Shown here: piece after piece, positions 41,754 to 51,033 of the stretch
How the letters are laid out: every line of letters begins with the position of its first letter
How positions within the stretch are numbered: position 1 is the first letter of the stretch
NCBI GenBank assembly: GCA_910578215.1
Contig: CAJTPH010000017.1
Span: 14,988-78,987 of the forward strand
Source of the DNA: an uncultured Acetatifactor sp.
GTDB taxonomy: Bacteria > Bacillota > Clostridia > Lachnospirales > Lachnospiraceae
Reading direction: 5' to 3'
DNA length: 64,000 bases
Notes under the pieces: generated by a model
Databases searched by the model: none
What the model was told of the DNA's origin: nothing
The model's input: the letters and a program-made list of their open reading frames with translations, nothing else
Translations under genes and position numbers: made by a program

Positions 41754-42827
41754 ATGCGGGAAGTATATTATGGAAAGGAACCCTTTGATTTGCGGCTCAC
41801 CGTGCTTCGGATGCTTCGGCAGCTGCATATAATAGCAGCTGTTACTGTTTTGGGGACAGCGCTTTTCGGGGGAGGATATTATGTGAAAAACGTGCTTCTC
41901 CGCACGGAGAGCATGTATGCGGCAAAGTCGATTTACCGGGTTGAGTATAAAATGAATGAGGATACGGCTGTGGCGGTCATCTATATTAACGAGATGAGCT
42001 GGAACACATATGTCAGGGCACAGAATTTTATAGACGCGCTGCAGCGGCGTCTGGAAAGCTTCAATCAGGAGAACAGCTTACAGATTACCGTATCCGACGA
42101 AGAACTCAGAAGTTCAATAACGGCTGTTCTTGAATCTGACCTGAGAGTTCCTTTTACAATTGTCACAACCGAAAGCCCTGAGAAAAGCGCCAGAATAGCG
42201 CTGGCGGTGGAGGCGGTGATGACGGAGGAATTTCCGGGCTGGATCAGGGAGGTTGAGAGTATTTCCGTCATCGACTCCGGCGTTGACGCGGAGGAAGTGA
42301 TTCCCGACGTGCGCCCGGTGAGGGCATTGATCCTGAGCGCAATTTTATCCTGCTTTTTTGCGGTGGTCACGCTGCTTCTGAAGGAGACGGGGGACGACAG
42401 CATCCGGCTTCCGGCTTCCCTTTGGAGAAGATATGGGCTGAAGACCGTGGGAACGCTTCAGAGCAGGGAGCTTGCGGAAAACATTGCCTATTTTTTTGAG
42501 GGAAAGCAAAGGACGGCTTTGTGCGCCGTTCAGGAGGACCTGGACTCGGCTGAGGTGCTGGAGAAGCTGAAGGAAAAGGCAGGGGAGCTTCCGGGCTGGT
42601 TTGCTGTGCCGTCCCCGGCGCTGCGCCCGGAGGTCTGCAGGGAGCTTCGGGAAGCGGATGGAATTCTTCTGGCAGTGAGGGCCGGCGCTCATGCGGGAAA
42701 GCGGCTGGAGCATGTAAAGGAATATCTGGAGCAGCAGGACTGCGAAATAACAGCTGCTATTTTAGTAGATGCGGACGAGAGACTGATTCGGGAGTACTAC
42801 TTATTCTCCCGTAAGCGTGGAATGTAA
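41754..42827 (+). CDS. Wzz-type chain-length protein with degenerate BY-kinase-like tail
   Basis: A 357-residue protein with membrane helices at about 25-45 and 190-210 framing an outer domain, as in Wzz/CpsC polysaccharide co-polymerases. The cytoplasmic tail (about 220-357) follows the outline of a bacterial tyrosine kinase: VGTLQSRELAENIAYFF, then EADGILLAVRAGAHAGKRLE and AAILVDADERL. The Walker A (GEGKS) and A' motifs are absent and no Tyr cluster ends the protein. So it probably controls chain length without kinase activity. No separate BY-kinase or phosphatase gene is in the window. CAGGAG precedes the ATG. Confidence 0.75.
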   Translation: MREVYYGKEPFDLRLTVLRMLRQLHIIAAVTVLGTALFGGGYYVKNVLLRTESMYAAKSIYRVEYKMNEDTAVAVIYINEMSWNTYVRAQNFIDALQRRLESFNQENSLQITVSDEELRSSITAVLESDLRVPFTIVTTESPEKSARIALAVEAVMTEEFPGWIREVESISVIDSGVDAEEVIPDVRPVRALILSAILSCFFAVVTLLLKETGDDSIRLPASLWRRYGLKTVGTLQSRELAENIAYFFEGKQRTALCAVQEDLDSAEVLEKLKEKAGELPGWFAVPSPALRPEVCRELREADGILLAVRAGAHAGKRLEHVKEYLEQQDCEITAAILVDADERLIREYYLFSRKRGM

Positions 42828-42939
42828 CGGCAGTGTCCTGCGTCGCCCCGCAACACAGGCTGCATGTCCCGCAGAACCCGGCGGTATTTTTCGAGATGAT
42901 TGACTCTGCACGGCAGAAACAGAAGGGAAGAAAGGGTAA

Positions 42940-43725
42940 ATGAAGGTCCAGGTACTTGCCTCCGTTATGAATCAGACAATGGAACAAATTGCAGAGCGGA
43001 TGAGGCTTCAGTCGGATGCGGTGATCATCAATCAGTGCCACAGGCTGGGCTTTGAGGAGACGGACTGCCATGGTGGCCGCGTGCGGTTTTACTCTTTTCC
43101 GGACAGAGGCATAGGGAGAAGCCGCAACGAGGCAATTTTGCGGTCAGACGGGGATATCCTTCTTTTTTCGGATGAGGATATCGTATATGAGCCGGGCTAT
43201 GCGCAGGCGATCGCGCAGGAATTTGAAAAAAATACCCGCGCGGACATGATACTTTTTAACATTTCCGTGAAAAAGGAGAGGCAGACCTATTGCATTACAG
43301 AGCGGAAAAGGGTGCGGTGGTACAACTGCGGCAGGTACGGCGCGGTGAGCTTTGCGGTGAAAAGAGACAGTCTGCTTGCCTTGGGCGTAACCTTCTCGCT
43401 GCTTTTTGGCGGCGGAGCCAGGTACAGCAACGGCGAGGACAGCCTCTTTTTGAAGGAATTCATGGATAAGGGCGGCAGGGTGTATACGGCGCCCGTGACC
43501 ATTGGCAGAGAGGTGCGGGAGGGCGAATCCAGCTGGTTTGCGGGATATAATGAGAAATTCTTTTATGACAGGGGGGTGCTGTACCGTTATCTGTACGGAA
43601 GGCTTGCCTCTGTCATGGCGCTGAGGTTTCTTCTGGCGCACAGGGCCAGGCTGTGCGCGGAGCTTCCACTGAGGAAGGCATACTGCCTGATGAAAAAGGG
43701 AATAAGGGAAAGTAAGGAGAGGTAA
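42940..43725 (+). CDS. GT2-like glycosyltransferase
   Basis: A 261-residue protein, GT-A-like: GIGRSRNEAILRSDGDILLFSDEDIVYEPGY-type block (about 56-86) corresponds to the RN..A....G....D.D signature, with DED as the metal site. YSNGEDSLFLKEFMDKG (about 167-183) holds the probable catalytic acidic pair. The N-terminus is shortened compared with typical GT2 (no VSVI(V/I)P strand; it begins with LASVMNQT). Probable sugar addition in the glycan pathway. Its stop overlaps the next gene's ATG (TAATG). Confidence 0.75.
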   Translation: MKVQVLASVMNQTMEQIAERMRLQSDAVIINQCHRLGFEETDCHGGRVRFYSFPDRGIGRSRNEAILRSDGDILLFSDEDIVYEPGYAQAIAQEFEKNTRADMILFNISVKKERQTYCITERKRVRWYNCGRYGAVSFAVKRDSLLALGVTFSLLFGGGARYSNGEDSLFLKEFMDKGGRVYTAPVTIGREVREGESSWFAGYNEKFFYDRGVLYRYLYGRLASVMALRFLLAHRARLCAELPLRKAYCLMKKGIRESKER

Positions 43726-44858
43726 TGGAGAGCAGTGCGTTGGTATATGTGGCGTTGACTGTGGTGACGGTGGCGCTGGGGCTGTTTGTGGACAACAGAG
43801 AGTATGTGCCGGCTTATATCCGGGGAGGGAGGACGCTTGGCGCCCGCCCTGGCTGCGACAGACAGCAGGCGGCAAACCGGGTCGTCGTGCTTGCGGTCTA
43901 CTGCCTTATGGCGGGGGTGTCGGCCTGCCGTATTGCCGTGGGAAACGATTATTGGGTATACCGCGAGAATTTCAAGCTGATTTCCCAGGGGAGAGGGGTC
44001 TCCTATGAAACGGGCTTTAACTATGTTGTAAAATGGATACAGCAGCTGTTCGGCTATGACGAATACCTTCCGGTCTTTGGCTTTTTTTCCCTGCTGACAG
44101 TGTTCTTTTTTGTGAAAGCCCTGCATGACCAGGGCAGTTATTTTGCTTTTTCGCTGTTTCTGCTGATGACCGGCGGCTATTATTTTAACAGTCTAAACTC
44201 CGTCAGATATTATTTTGCTCTGGCGGTTGCACTGTTTTCCATGAAATATGTGCTGAGGGGGGAATACGGAAAATTCATTCTGCTGATACTTGCCGGAGCA
44301 ATGTTTCATAAATCCATTCTGCTGGTGATTCCGGTATACCTTGCGGCAAGACTGCTTGCGGCGGCAAGGCTGAAAAAATGGCACTATATAATGGGAGCCG
44401 TGTTTATTGCCACCCTTATTTTCGGGCAGAGCTTTTACAGAAAGATAATTTTTTATTTTTATCCCTATTACGAAAATTCCGTGTTTGACAACGGGAAGCT
44501 TTCCTATGTGAATATTTTGAAGTGTGTCTGCGTGTTGATTTTGAGTCTGATCTGCTACAGGAAAAGCCTGCGGGAGGATCTGCAGAACAGGTTCTGTTTT
44601 TTCCTCAATCTGTTCGGGCTGACCATTTATTGCTGCGGCTCCTTTATTCCGGAGATTTCAAGAGTGGGCTATTATATGATTATCTCTCAGATTTTCCTGA
44701 TACCCAGGCTGCTTGCCGAGATGGAAGCAAAATGGCTGCGCCGGCTTGCCTATGTGGGCGTGACCTGTACGTTCGCAGCATACTTTGTATTCCTTCTGCG
44801 GGGAATGTATGCGCTGGATATCAGGCTTCTTCCCTATTTGAACTGGATATTTAACTGA
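43725..44858 (+). CDS. EpsG-family membrane protein, probable Wzy-like polymerase
   Basis: A 377-residue protein with about ten membrane helices. ACRIAVGNDYWVYRENF (about 66-82), ETGFNYVVKWIQ (about 96-107), and NSLNSVRYYFALAVALFSMKY (about 150-170) fit the EpsG family, which includes exopolysaccharide polymerases. It would join repeating units outside the membrane after flipping. Start coupled to the preceding stop with AAGGAGAGG as ribosome site. Confidence 0.8.
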   Translation: MESSALVYVALTVVTVALGLFVDNREYVPAYIRGGRTLGARPGCDRQQAANRVVVLAVYCLMAGVSACRIAVGNDYWVYRENFKLISQGRGVSYETGFNYVVKWIQQLFGYDEYLPVFGFFSLLTVFFFVKALHDQGSYFAFSLFLLMTGGYYFNSLNSVRYYFALAVALFSMKYVLRGEYGKFILLILAGAMFHKSILLVIPVYLAARLLAAARLKKWHYIMGAVFIATLIFGQSFYRKIIFYFYPYYENSVFDNGKLSYVNILKCVCVLILSLICYRKSLREDLQNRFCFFLNLFGLTIYCCGSFIPEISRVGYYMIISQIFLIPRLLAEMEAKWLRRLAYVGVTCTFAAYFVFLLRGMYALDIRLLPYLNWIFN

Positions 44859-44906
44859 GGCAGGGACTTTATAATAAGGTGTTTGCGCTGATATGAAAGG
44901 ATTGCT

Positions 44907-46343
44907 ATGAAGGTTTTGTGGCTGTGCAATGTAGTGCTGCCTATGGCGGCGGAACAGTTTCATGTGGAGGGCTCCAACAAGGAGGGCTGGATCAGCGGTC
45001 TTGCCGACATGGTTTTGAAAAATCAGCGGGAAAACGCCATTCGGCTGGCGGTGGCATTTCCGGTTCCCGCCCATGCGCTTCCAAAGGGTACGGACGTGTG
45101 CCGAAGGACGGTCAGCACAGGCGGGGCGGTCTTTGAATGCTATGGCTTTTTGGAGGATGTCCGCCGGGCCGAGGCGTACGATTCCGCGCTGGAAGCAAGA
45201 ATGAGAAAGATTACGGAGGAGGTGCAGCCGGACCTTGTGCACTGCTTCGGCACGGAATATCCTCATACGCTGGCCATGTGCAGGAGCTTTCCGCGGAAGG
45301 AAAGGCTGCTGGTGGGACTGCAGGGGCTTTGCACCCTCTATGCCCGGGGCTATTACGCAGACCTGCCGGAGCGGGTGATCCGCAGCGTTACCCTGCGGGA
45401 TTTGCTGCGCAGGGACAGTCTGAGACAGCAAAAGCAAAAATTTGTTCTGCGGGGCAATATGGAAAGGGAGACGGTTTCGCTTGCCGGAAACGTTACCGGA
45501 AGGACAAGCTGGGACAGAGAGAACTCAAAAAAGTGGAATCCCCGCGCAAATTATTTTTACATGAACGAAACGCTGCGCCCGGAGTTTTACGGTCCGGTCT
45601 GGGATGAGGCGGGCAGCGTTCCGCATTCCATATTTCTGAGCCAGGGCGATTATCCCCTAAAGGGGCTGCACTATATGCTGTGCGCAATGCCCCGGATACT
45701 TGCCGAATACCCTGACGCCCGGGTATACGTTGCCGGAAACAGCCTCGTGGAGTACGGGACCCTGAAGCAGAAGCTGAAAATTTCCGCCTACGGAAAATAT
45801 CTGAGAAGCCTTATGAAAGAAAACAGCCTGGAGGATAAGATCGTATTCCTGGGCAGGCTGAACGCGGAGCAGATGAGGGACAGATACCTTAAAAGCAGTC
45901 TTTTTGTGTGCTGCTCCGCTCTGGAGAACTCGCCGAATTCCCTGGGGGAGGCGATGCTTCTGGGAATGCCCTGCGTCAGCGCCGATGTGGGAGGCATTTC
46001 CAGCATATTTACCCATGGGCAGGACGGTATTTTGTACGAAGGCCACAGGCTGGAGGGAAAATCGGAGTCAAAATCCGAATCGGAACAGCATATAAAACCG
46101 GGTTCAGGGGAGCAGGGCAATAACAATAAAAATAACATGTGCGATAATATGGAAGAACGCATGATATTTATTTCAAAGGCGCTTGCAAGCGCAATTATTG
46201 AGATGTGGGAGCAGCCGGAACAAAGGAAGGCTTACTGCAGAAATGCAAGAAATCATGCAGAAATCACCCATAAAAAAGAGGCAAATTATCAAACAATGCT
46301 GGACATTTATGCAAAAATAAATTCCATGGATTCTGTGGAATGA
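44907..46343 (+). CDS. GT4 family glycosyltransferase with low-complexity insertion
   Basis: A 478-residue GT-B enzyme. The N-terminal half opens MKVLWLCNVVLP; LVHCFGTEYPHTLA lies near 112. The C-terminal half has FLSQGDYPLKGLHYML (near 238), IVFLGRLNAEQM (near 312) and the donor-binding SALENSPNSLGEAMLLGMP (near 335), the E-x7-E motif of GT4. Between about 380 and 420 is an unusual Ser/Lys/Glu then Gly/Asn-rich stretch that interrupts the last Rossmann segment and resumes with ISKALASAIIEMW. It probably forms a floppy loop. Sugar and linkage unknown. It lies 48 bases after the polymerase-like gene. Confidence 0.85.
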   Translation: MKVLWLCNVVLPMAAEQFHVEGSNKEGWISGLADMVLKNQRENAIRLAVAFPVPAHALPKGTDVCRRTVSTGGAVFECYGFLEDVRRAEAYDSALEARMRKITEEVQPDLVHCFGTEYPHTLAMCRSFPRKERLLVGLQGLCTLYARGYYADLPERVIRSVTLRDLLRRDSLRQQKQKFVLRGNMERETVSLAGNVTGRTSWDRENSKKWNPRANYFYMNETLRPEFYGPVWDEAGSVPHSIFLSQGDYPLKGLHYMLCAMPRILAEYPDARVYVAGNSLVEYGTLKQKLKISAYGKYLRSLMKENSLEDKIVFLGRLNAEQMRDRYLKSSLFVCCSALENSPNSLGEAMLLGMPCVSADVGGISSIFTHGQDGILYEGHRLEGKSESKSESEQHIKPGSGEQGNNNKNNMCDNMEERMIFISKALASAIIEMWEQPEQRKAYCRNARNHAEITHKKEANYQTMLDIYAKINSMDSVE

Positions 46344-46371
46344 AAAAGAAAGGAATTGAACGGGCAGGTCA

Positions 46372-47574
46372 ATGAAGGCGGCGTTTGTTTCAAATTATAT
46401 TAACCATCATCAAATACCCTTCTGTAACGCAATGTACCGTCTTACGGAGGGAGGATTTACCTTTGTGCAGACTGAAAGGATGGAGGAGCATCGGATCAGG
46501 ATGGGCTGGAACTCCGCAGAGCAGCCGGAGTACGTCAGCTGCTATTATGAGGAGCCCGAGGCCTGCCGCAGGCTGATTGCGGACTGCGATATGGTGATCT
46601 TCGGCGGCACGGACGACGAGAGCTATATAAAGGAGAGGCTTGCCTCCGGGAAGCCTGTCATAAGGATGAGCGAGCGCCTGTATAAGACCGGGCAGTGGAA
46701 GGCGGTCTCTCCAAGGGGGCTGAGAAAAAAATACCAGGATCATACCAGATACCGCAGGGCGCAGGTCTACCTTCTGTGCGCCGGGGCCTATGTGCCTTCG
46801 GACTTTCATATTGTAAGGGCCTATCCGGATAAGATGTTCCGATGGGGCTATTTCCCCGAGACAAGGTATTATAATATAGAAGAATTGCTTGCCGCAAAGG
46901 GATACGGCGGGGAACAGGGAGTGGGAAAAAAGCCCTATCTTCTGTGGGCGGCAAGGATGATAGACTGGAAGCACCCCGAGCTGGCCATGGAGACTGCCCG
47001 CCATTTAAAGGAAAGAGGCCTGGATTTCCATATGGACATTATAGGCGACGGCGATTTAAAGGGCGGCATGGAGGAGCTGCAGCGGCGGTATGGACTGACG
47101 GAAAATGTGAGGCTGCTGGGCTATCAGGCTCCGGGCGATGTGCGCCGATATATGGAGCAGGCGGATATTTTCCTTTTTACAAGCGACAGACAGGAGGGGT
47201 GGGGCGCTGTGGCAAACGAGGCCATGAACAGCGGCTGCGCCCTGATTGCCGGCCATATGATAGGCGCCGCGCCTTACCTGATTAAAAACGGGGAAAACGG
47301 CTTTCTCTACAGAGACGGGAAAAGGGAGCAGCTGTTTGCGCGGACGGAGAGGCTTGTCCGGGACAGGCAGCTTTGCCGCAGGTTCGGCGAAAACGCTTAC
47401 GGGACAATAACCGGGCTGTGGAATGCGGAGAATGCAGCGGAACAATTGTTTAAGCTGATGCGGAGCATCCTCCAGGGGGAGGAGCTTATGCCGCCGAAGG
47501 AGGGGCCCTGCTCCAGGGCGCCCCTGCTTCAGGAGGGCGCATCGGGAAGGCTGGCGGAAGGAGACGGTGTATAA
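46372..47574 (+). CDS. GT4 family glycosyltransferase
   Basis: A 400-residue GT-B enzyme. N-terminal AFVSNYINHHQIPFCNAMYR; C-terminal PYLLWAARMIDWKHPELAME (near 190), LLGYQAPGDVRRYMEQADIFLFTS (near 245) and DRQEGWGAVANEAMNSGC with the Glu pair. A Gly-Ala-Pro-rich C-terminal extension follows the domain. The stop overlaps the next ATG (TAATG), so translation is coupled. Confidence 0.87.
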   Translation: MKAAFVSNYINHHQIPFCNAMYRLTEGGFTFVQTERMEEHRIRMGWNSAEQPEYVSCYYEEPEACRRLIADCDMVIFGGTDDESYIKERLASGKPVIRMSERLYKTGQWKAVSPRGLRKKYQDHTRYRRAQVYLLCAGAYVPSDFHIVRAYPDKMFRWGYFPETRYYNIEELLAAKGYGGEQGVGKKPYLLWAARMIDWKHPELAMETARHLKERGLDFHMDIIGDGDLKGGMEELQRRYGLTENVRLLGYQAPGDVRRYMEQADIFLFTSDRQEGWGAVANEAMNSGCALIAGHMIGAAPYLIKNGENGFLYRDGKREQLFARTERLVRDRQLCRRFGENAYGTITGLWNAENAAEQLFKLMRSILQGEELMPPKEGPCSRAPLLQEGASGRLAEGDGV

Positions 47575-48587
47575 TGGCGGACAAACCATTGATTACAGTG
47601 ATTGTGCCCGTGTACAATATTATGGAATATCTGCCCAGATGCGTCCGCTCCGTCACGGCGCAGACCTATGAGAGGCTGGAAATTATTCTCATGGATGACG
47701 GGTCCACGGATGGGACTGGAGAGCTGTGTGACAGGCTTGCCCTGGAGGACCCCCGAATCAGGGTATACCACAAGGAGAACGGCGGCTCCTCGTCTGCCAG
47801 GAACCTGGCGCTTACCCATGCGCATGGGGAGTATGTGGGATTTGTGGACAGCGACGACTATATTGAACCCGATATGTATGAAAGACTGTATCAGGGCATA
47901 TGCCGGTTCGGAGTCCCCCTGGCGCAGATCGGAAGGGATGAGATCGACGCGGAGGGGAGGCTTCTGCCCAATATATGCGAACCGCCCCCGGAGCCTGTCA
48001 TTACGGACAGTAAGGATTTTTTCAGGGAGCTGCTCCTGCACAGGGGAGACTGCTCCTTCTGTACAAAGCTTATACGCAGGGACCTTTTCCCCCGGGAGGC
48101 TTTTCCGGAGGGCAGGCTGAATGAGGATTTTCATTTGCTGATCCGCATGCTGCCGCAGACAGATGGGCTGGTGTCGCTTCCGGGGCAGGCGTACCATGTG
48201 TTTTACCGGATCGGAAGCAATTCCCGCAGGGCGGACAGGGAGAGCTTCTCCAGAGTATTTGCGGACAGTGTGGACAATGCCGATATGGCTGCCCGGATTG
48301 TAAGAGATGCGTATCCGGAGCTTTTACAGGAGGCGTTCCGCTTCGGCGTTTTTCAGAGGCTGGAATATCTTCTGCACATTCCCATATCCCGGATGACAAG
48401 GGACAACGGGCAGTACCGGGACATTGTTCGGTATCTCAGGAAAAACTGGCTGCCTTCCATGCGAAATAAGATCCTGACTGGAAAAAACAAGCTTTACCAC
48501 ACCCTGTTTGCCATTGCGCCCAGGGGAATCCGCAGACTGCACAGGGCCCTCCGCCGGAGAGCGATAAGCTCCGCGGAAGCCGATTAA
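47574..48587 (+). CDS. GT2 family glycosyltransferase
   Basis: A 337-residue GT-A enzyme: LITVIVPVYNIMEYLPRCVR (5-24), LMDDGSTDGT (near 41), NGGSSSARNLALTHAHGEYV (near 69) and GFVDSDDYIEPDMYERLY with the DxD site (near 93). The C-terminal third is basic and helical, a likely membrane-edge contact. Resembles EpsH/EpsJ-type transferases. It ends the block of five consecutive tightly spaced glycan genes; 192 bases without a gene follow. Confidence 0.88.
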   Translation: MADKPLITVIVPVYNIMEYLPRCVRSVTAQTYERLEIILMDDGSTDGTGELCDRLALEDPRIRVYHKENGGSSSARNLALTHAHGEYVGFVDSDDYIEPDMYERLYQGICRFGVPLAQIGRDEIDAEGRLLPNICEPPPEPVITDSKDFFRELLLHRGDCSFCTKLIRRDLFPREAFPEGRLNEDFHLLIRMLPQTDGLVSLPGQAYHVFYRIGSNSRRADRESFSRVFADSVDNADMAARIVRDAYPELLQEAFRFGVFQRLEYLLHIPISRMTRDNGQYRDIVRYLRKNWLPSMRNKILTGKNKLYHTLFAIAPRGIRRLHRALRRRAISSAEAD

Positions 48588-48620
48588 GTCTGCCGGAGGG
48601 GGATAGGCTCCGCCGAAGGA
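48551..48620 (+). repeat. Imperfect 29-base repeat at the end of the GT2 gene
   Basis: 48551-48579 and 48590-48618 match at 24 of 29 positions; each has its own CGGAG/CTCCG dyad. The first copy is coding, the second lies just after the stop. Further on, CGGCTGC (48719-48725) and GCAGCCG (48741-48747) form another hairpin before the next gene. Confidence 0.6.
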
Positions 48621-48779
48621 CAGTGCCTTGAAGGTACAAAGAGGTAAACGGATGAGCTGGCAGAAAATGCCGCGCACAAATATAAAAACTTATGTTATTC
48701 TAATGCTGTAAACGATATCGGCTGCGCAATTGGTTAAACTGCAGCCGGAAATACAGCCATATGAGGTGTACAAGCTATT

Positions 48780-50978
48780 ATGGAAAAAACGCATTTTTTC
48801 AGAAAAATAATATGGGGTCTCCTGCTGGTCGGAGCGGTCGCGCTGTTTGCGGCGGATGCCGGCTGGGAGCTGCCCGGGTTTAAGGTACAGGCCACATATG
48901 AGCGTACGCTCTCAAAGCGTTATTCCGAAAACATGGATTCGGACATGGGCGATTGGATCGACGAGGCGGGAGAGGCGCTGAATTCCATTGCCGAAACGCG
49001 GAGCGTGCTGGCGCTGGTGTATCTGAGTGAGGAGTATCCCGTCCGCCTGGAGCCGTCCTATACGAGCGATGCGGCGGTGACGGTGCTCAGCGGTCATCTG
49101 GTAAATATTCTGGATGTCTATGTGGACGACAATTACGAGGTTTGGGAATATGTAACGCTTTATTATGGGCCGGACGAGTATTACGGATTTATTCCCCGGT
49201 CCAATCTGGCGGTTTCCGACGCCCGTTTCCTGGAGTGGGAGGAGCTCTACGGATTGAATCCCTCCCGGATGCCGGGATACTCCACCGTCAGCGGCGGAGA
49301 CGGAAGCGTTTCCGGCGGAGAAATCGAGATGTTTCCGGAAAGCTACAGGGCGGCGCTGTATGCCCTGAAGGAAAAGCATCCTAATTGGTCCTTTGTCAAA
49401 ATGAATACCGGACTGGACTGGAACGACGTCATTTATAATGAAATGCTTTACAGCAGAAGTCTGGTGTACTACACCTTCCCGGACTGGGCGAAGGGCAGTC
49501 TTTACGACAGCCACAACTGGTATCATGCCACGGAGCCGGCGCTCAAGAAGTATATGGACCCGCGCAACGGCCTGACGGAGGAGGCTATCTTTCAGTTTGA
49601 GCTTTTGACCTACAACGAACAGAACCACACGGAGGAAGCGCTTTCTGCTTTTCTGAATAATACCTTTATGAACGACGGCAAGCCGGCGCCCGGAACCAGC
49701 ATGACCTATGCGCATATTTTCTGGGCGGTGGGCCAGGACAGGGATATATGGGTCAGCCCGTTCCACCTGGCGGCGCGTGTGTACCAGGAGCAGGGGAGAG
49801 GAGATTCGCCCCTGATCTCAGGTACATATCCCGGATTTGAGGGGTACTATAATTATTTTAATATCAAGGCGTCAGGCACCACCAATGAACAGATCTATGT
49901 AAACGGCCTGACCTACGCGAAAAACCAGCAGCCCCCGTGGAACAGCGCTTATTGGGCGATTTTGGGCGGGGCGAAATTCCTGTCCGGCAACTATATCAGA
50001 CAGGGTCAGAATACCCTTTACCTGCAGAAATACAATGTCAATCCCAACGGATATTATGACATTTACACCCACCAATATATGCAGAATATTTCCGCGCCCA
50101 CCACGGAGGCGCTGAGCGTCAGAAAGCTTTACATGAAGGCGGACGCCCTGGACAGCCCCTTTGTGTTTCAAATTCCGGTTTATGATAATATGCCGGAGGA
50201 GCCCTGCGGCGATCCCAAGGAATCTCTGACCGTTAAAATGTCCGTGCCGGAGGGATACAGCGAATCGGTGGTATATCTGGACGGCGTGCCGTATACGGCG
50301 GTGGTCCAAAACGGCGAGTATATGCTGGAGGCGCCCGACAAAAACGTACAGACAGCGGTTGTATATAAATATAACGGCTCCGGGATACCGGTGGGCATGT
50401 ATGTCTGGACGCTGAACTATGGGGGCGGAAAGTACACGGTGACGCCGGAGCCGGAGCTGGAGGATCTTCTGACGTTCCATGGATTTTCCATCAGGATCAC
50501 CGGCAAATCGGGAATCCGTTTTAAGACGGGGATTTCCAGGGAGCTTCGCCGGGCGCTGACAAGCACCGGTGTCAACGGCTATACTTTAAAGGAATACGGA
50601 ACTCTGATTATGAATAACTCCAACATGGGATCTTATCCTATGATCAAGGGAGGAGAGAAAATAAGCACGGGCATCGCTTACGGCCCGGACGAAAACGGCG
50701 TCATGCAGGACAAGGTGTTTGAGACCGTGGACGGCAGGTACAGGTATACCTCCGTTCTTGTGGGAGTGCCTGCATCCAGGTATAAGACGGAATATGCTTT
50801 CCGCGGTTTTGCCACACTGGAGAAAAACGGAAGGCAGATAACGCTGTACGGCCCTATCCGGGCAAAGAGCATTTATACCCTGGCAGGGCAGCTTTTGGAT
50901 ATGAATTCCTACGAGCAGGGAACGGATGCGTATAATTTCCTGAAAAAGCTCATGGAGGACGCGGATGCCGCGGAATAA
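48780..50978 (+). CDS. Exported N-acetylglucosaminidase-like wall hydrolase (GH73 type)
   Basis: A 732-residue protein with an N-terminal export/anchor helix (about 9-26), an SH3-like segment (about 70-135, ending GFIPRSNLAVS), then a glucosaminidase-like domain (about 185-400): MFPESYRAALYALKEKHPNW, EEAIFQFELLTYNEQNHT with the likely catalytic Glu, and AYWAILGGAKFLSGNYI. The C-terminal part has a beta domain (about 470-560) and one opening FHGFSIRITGKSGIRFKTGI (about 570-720) that I recognise from other Lachnospiraceae surface proteins without known role. Probably trims peptidoglycan to allow growth or glycan attachment. Placed inside the glycan locus and followed by a lipoprotein. Confidence 0.75.
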   Translation: MEKTHFFRKIIWGLLLVGAVALFAADAGWELPGFKVQATYERTLSKRYSENMDSDMGDWIDEAGEALNSIAETRSVLALVYLSEEYPVRLEPSYTSDAAVTVLSGHLVNILDVYVDDNYEVWEYVTLYYGPDEYYGFIPRSNLAVSDARFLEWEELYGLNPSRMPGYSTVSGGDGSVSGGEIEMFPESYRAALYALKEKHPNWSFVKMNTGLDWNDVIYNEMLYSRSLVYYTFPDWAKGSLYDSHNWYHATEPALKKYMDPRNGLTEEAIFQFELLTYNEQNHTEEALSAFLNNTFMNDGKPAPGTSMTYAHIFWAVGQDRDIWVSPFHLAARVYQEQGRGDSPLISGTYPGFEGYYNYFNIKASGTTNEQIYVNGLTYAKNQQPPWNSAYWAILGGAKFLSGNYIRQGQNTLYLQKYNVNPNGYYDIYTHQYMQNISAPTTEALSVRKLYMKADALDSPFVFQIPVYDNMPEEPCGDPKESLTVKMSVPEGYSESVVYLDGVPYTAVVQNGEYMLEAPDKNVQTAVVYKYNGSGIPVGMYVWTLNYGGGKYTVTPEPELEDLLTFHGFSIRITGKSGIRFKTGISRELRRALTSTGVNGYTLKEYGTLIMNNSNMGSYPMIKGGEKISTGIAYGPDENGVMQDKVFETVDGRYRYTSVLVGVPASRYKTEYAFRGFATLEKNGRQITLYGPIRAKSIYTLAGQLLDMNSYEQGTDAYNFLKKLMEDADAAE

Positions 50979-50980
50979 TA

Positions 50981-51031
50981 AGTGTCAGTTTGATTTGTAT
51001 GCGTGCTGGAGCACACAAAGAGGTATATAAT
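50981..51031 (+). repeat. Diverged half-copy of the 70-bp element
   Basis: GTGTCAGTTTGA, then GTGC-TGGA-GCAC hairpin (51003-51014) and GGTATATAAT correspond in order to the second half of the 37.5 kb copy. Here the hairpin lies beside the ribosome site (AAAGAGG) of the lipoprotein gene. Confidence 0.4.
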
Positions 51032-51033
51032 TT

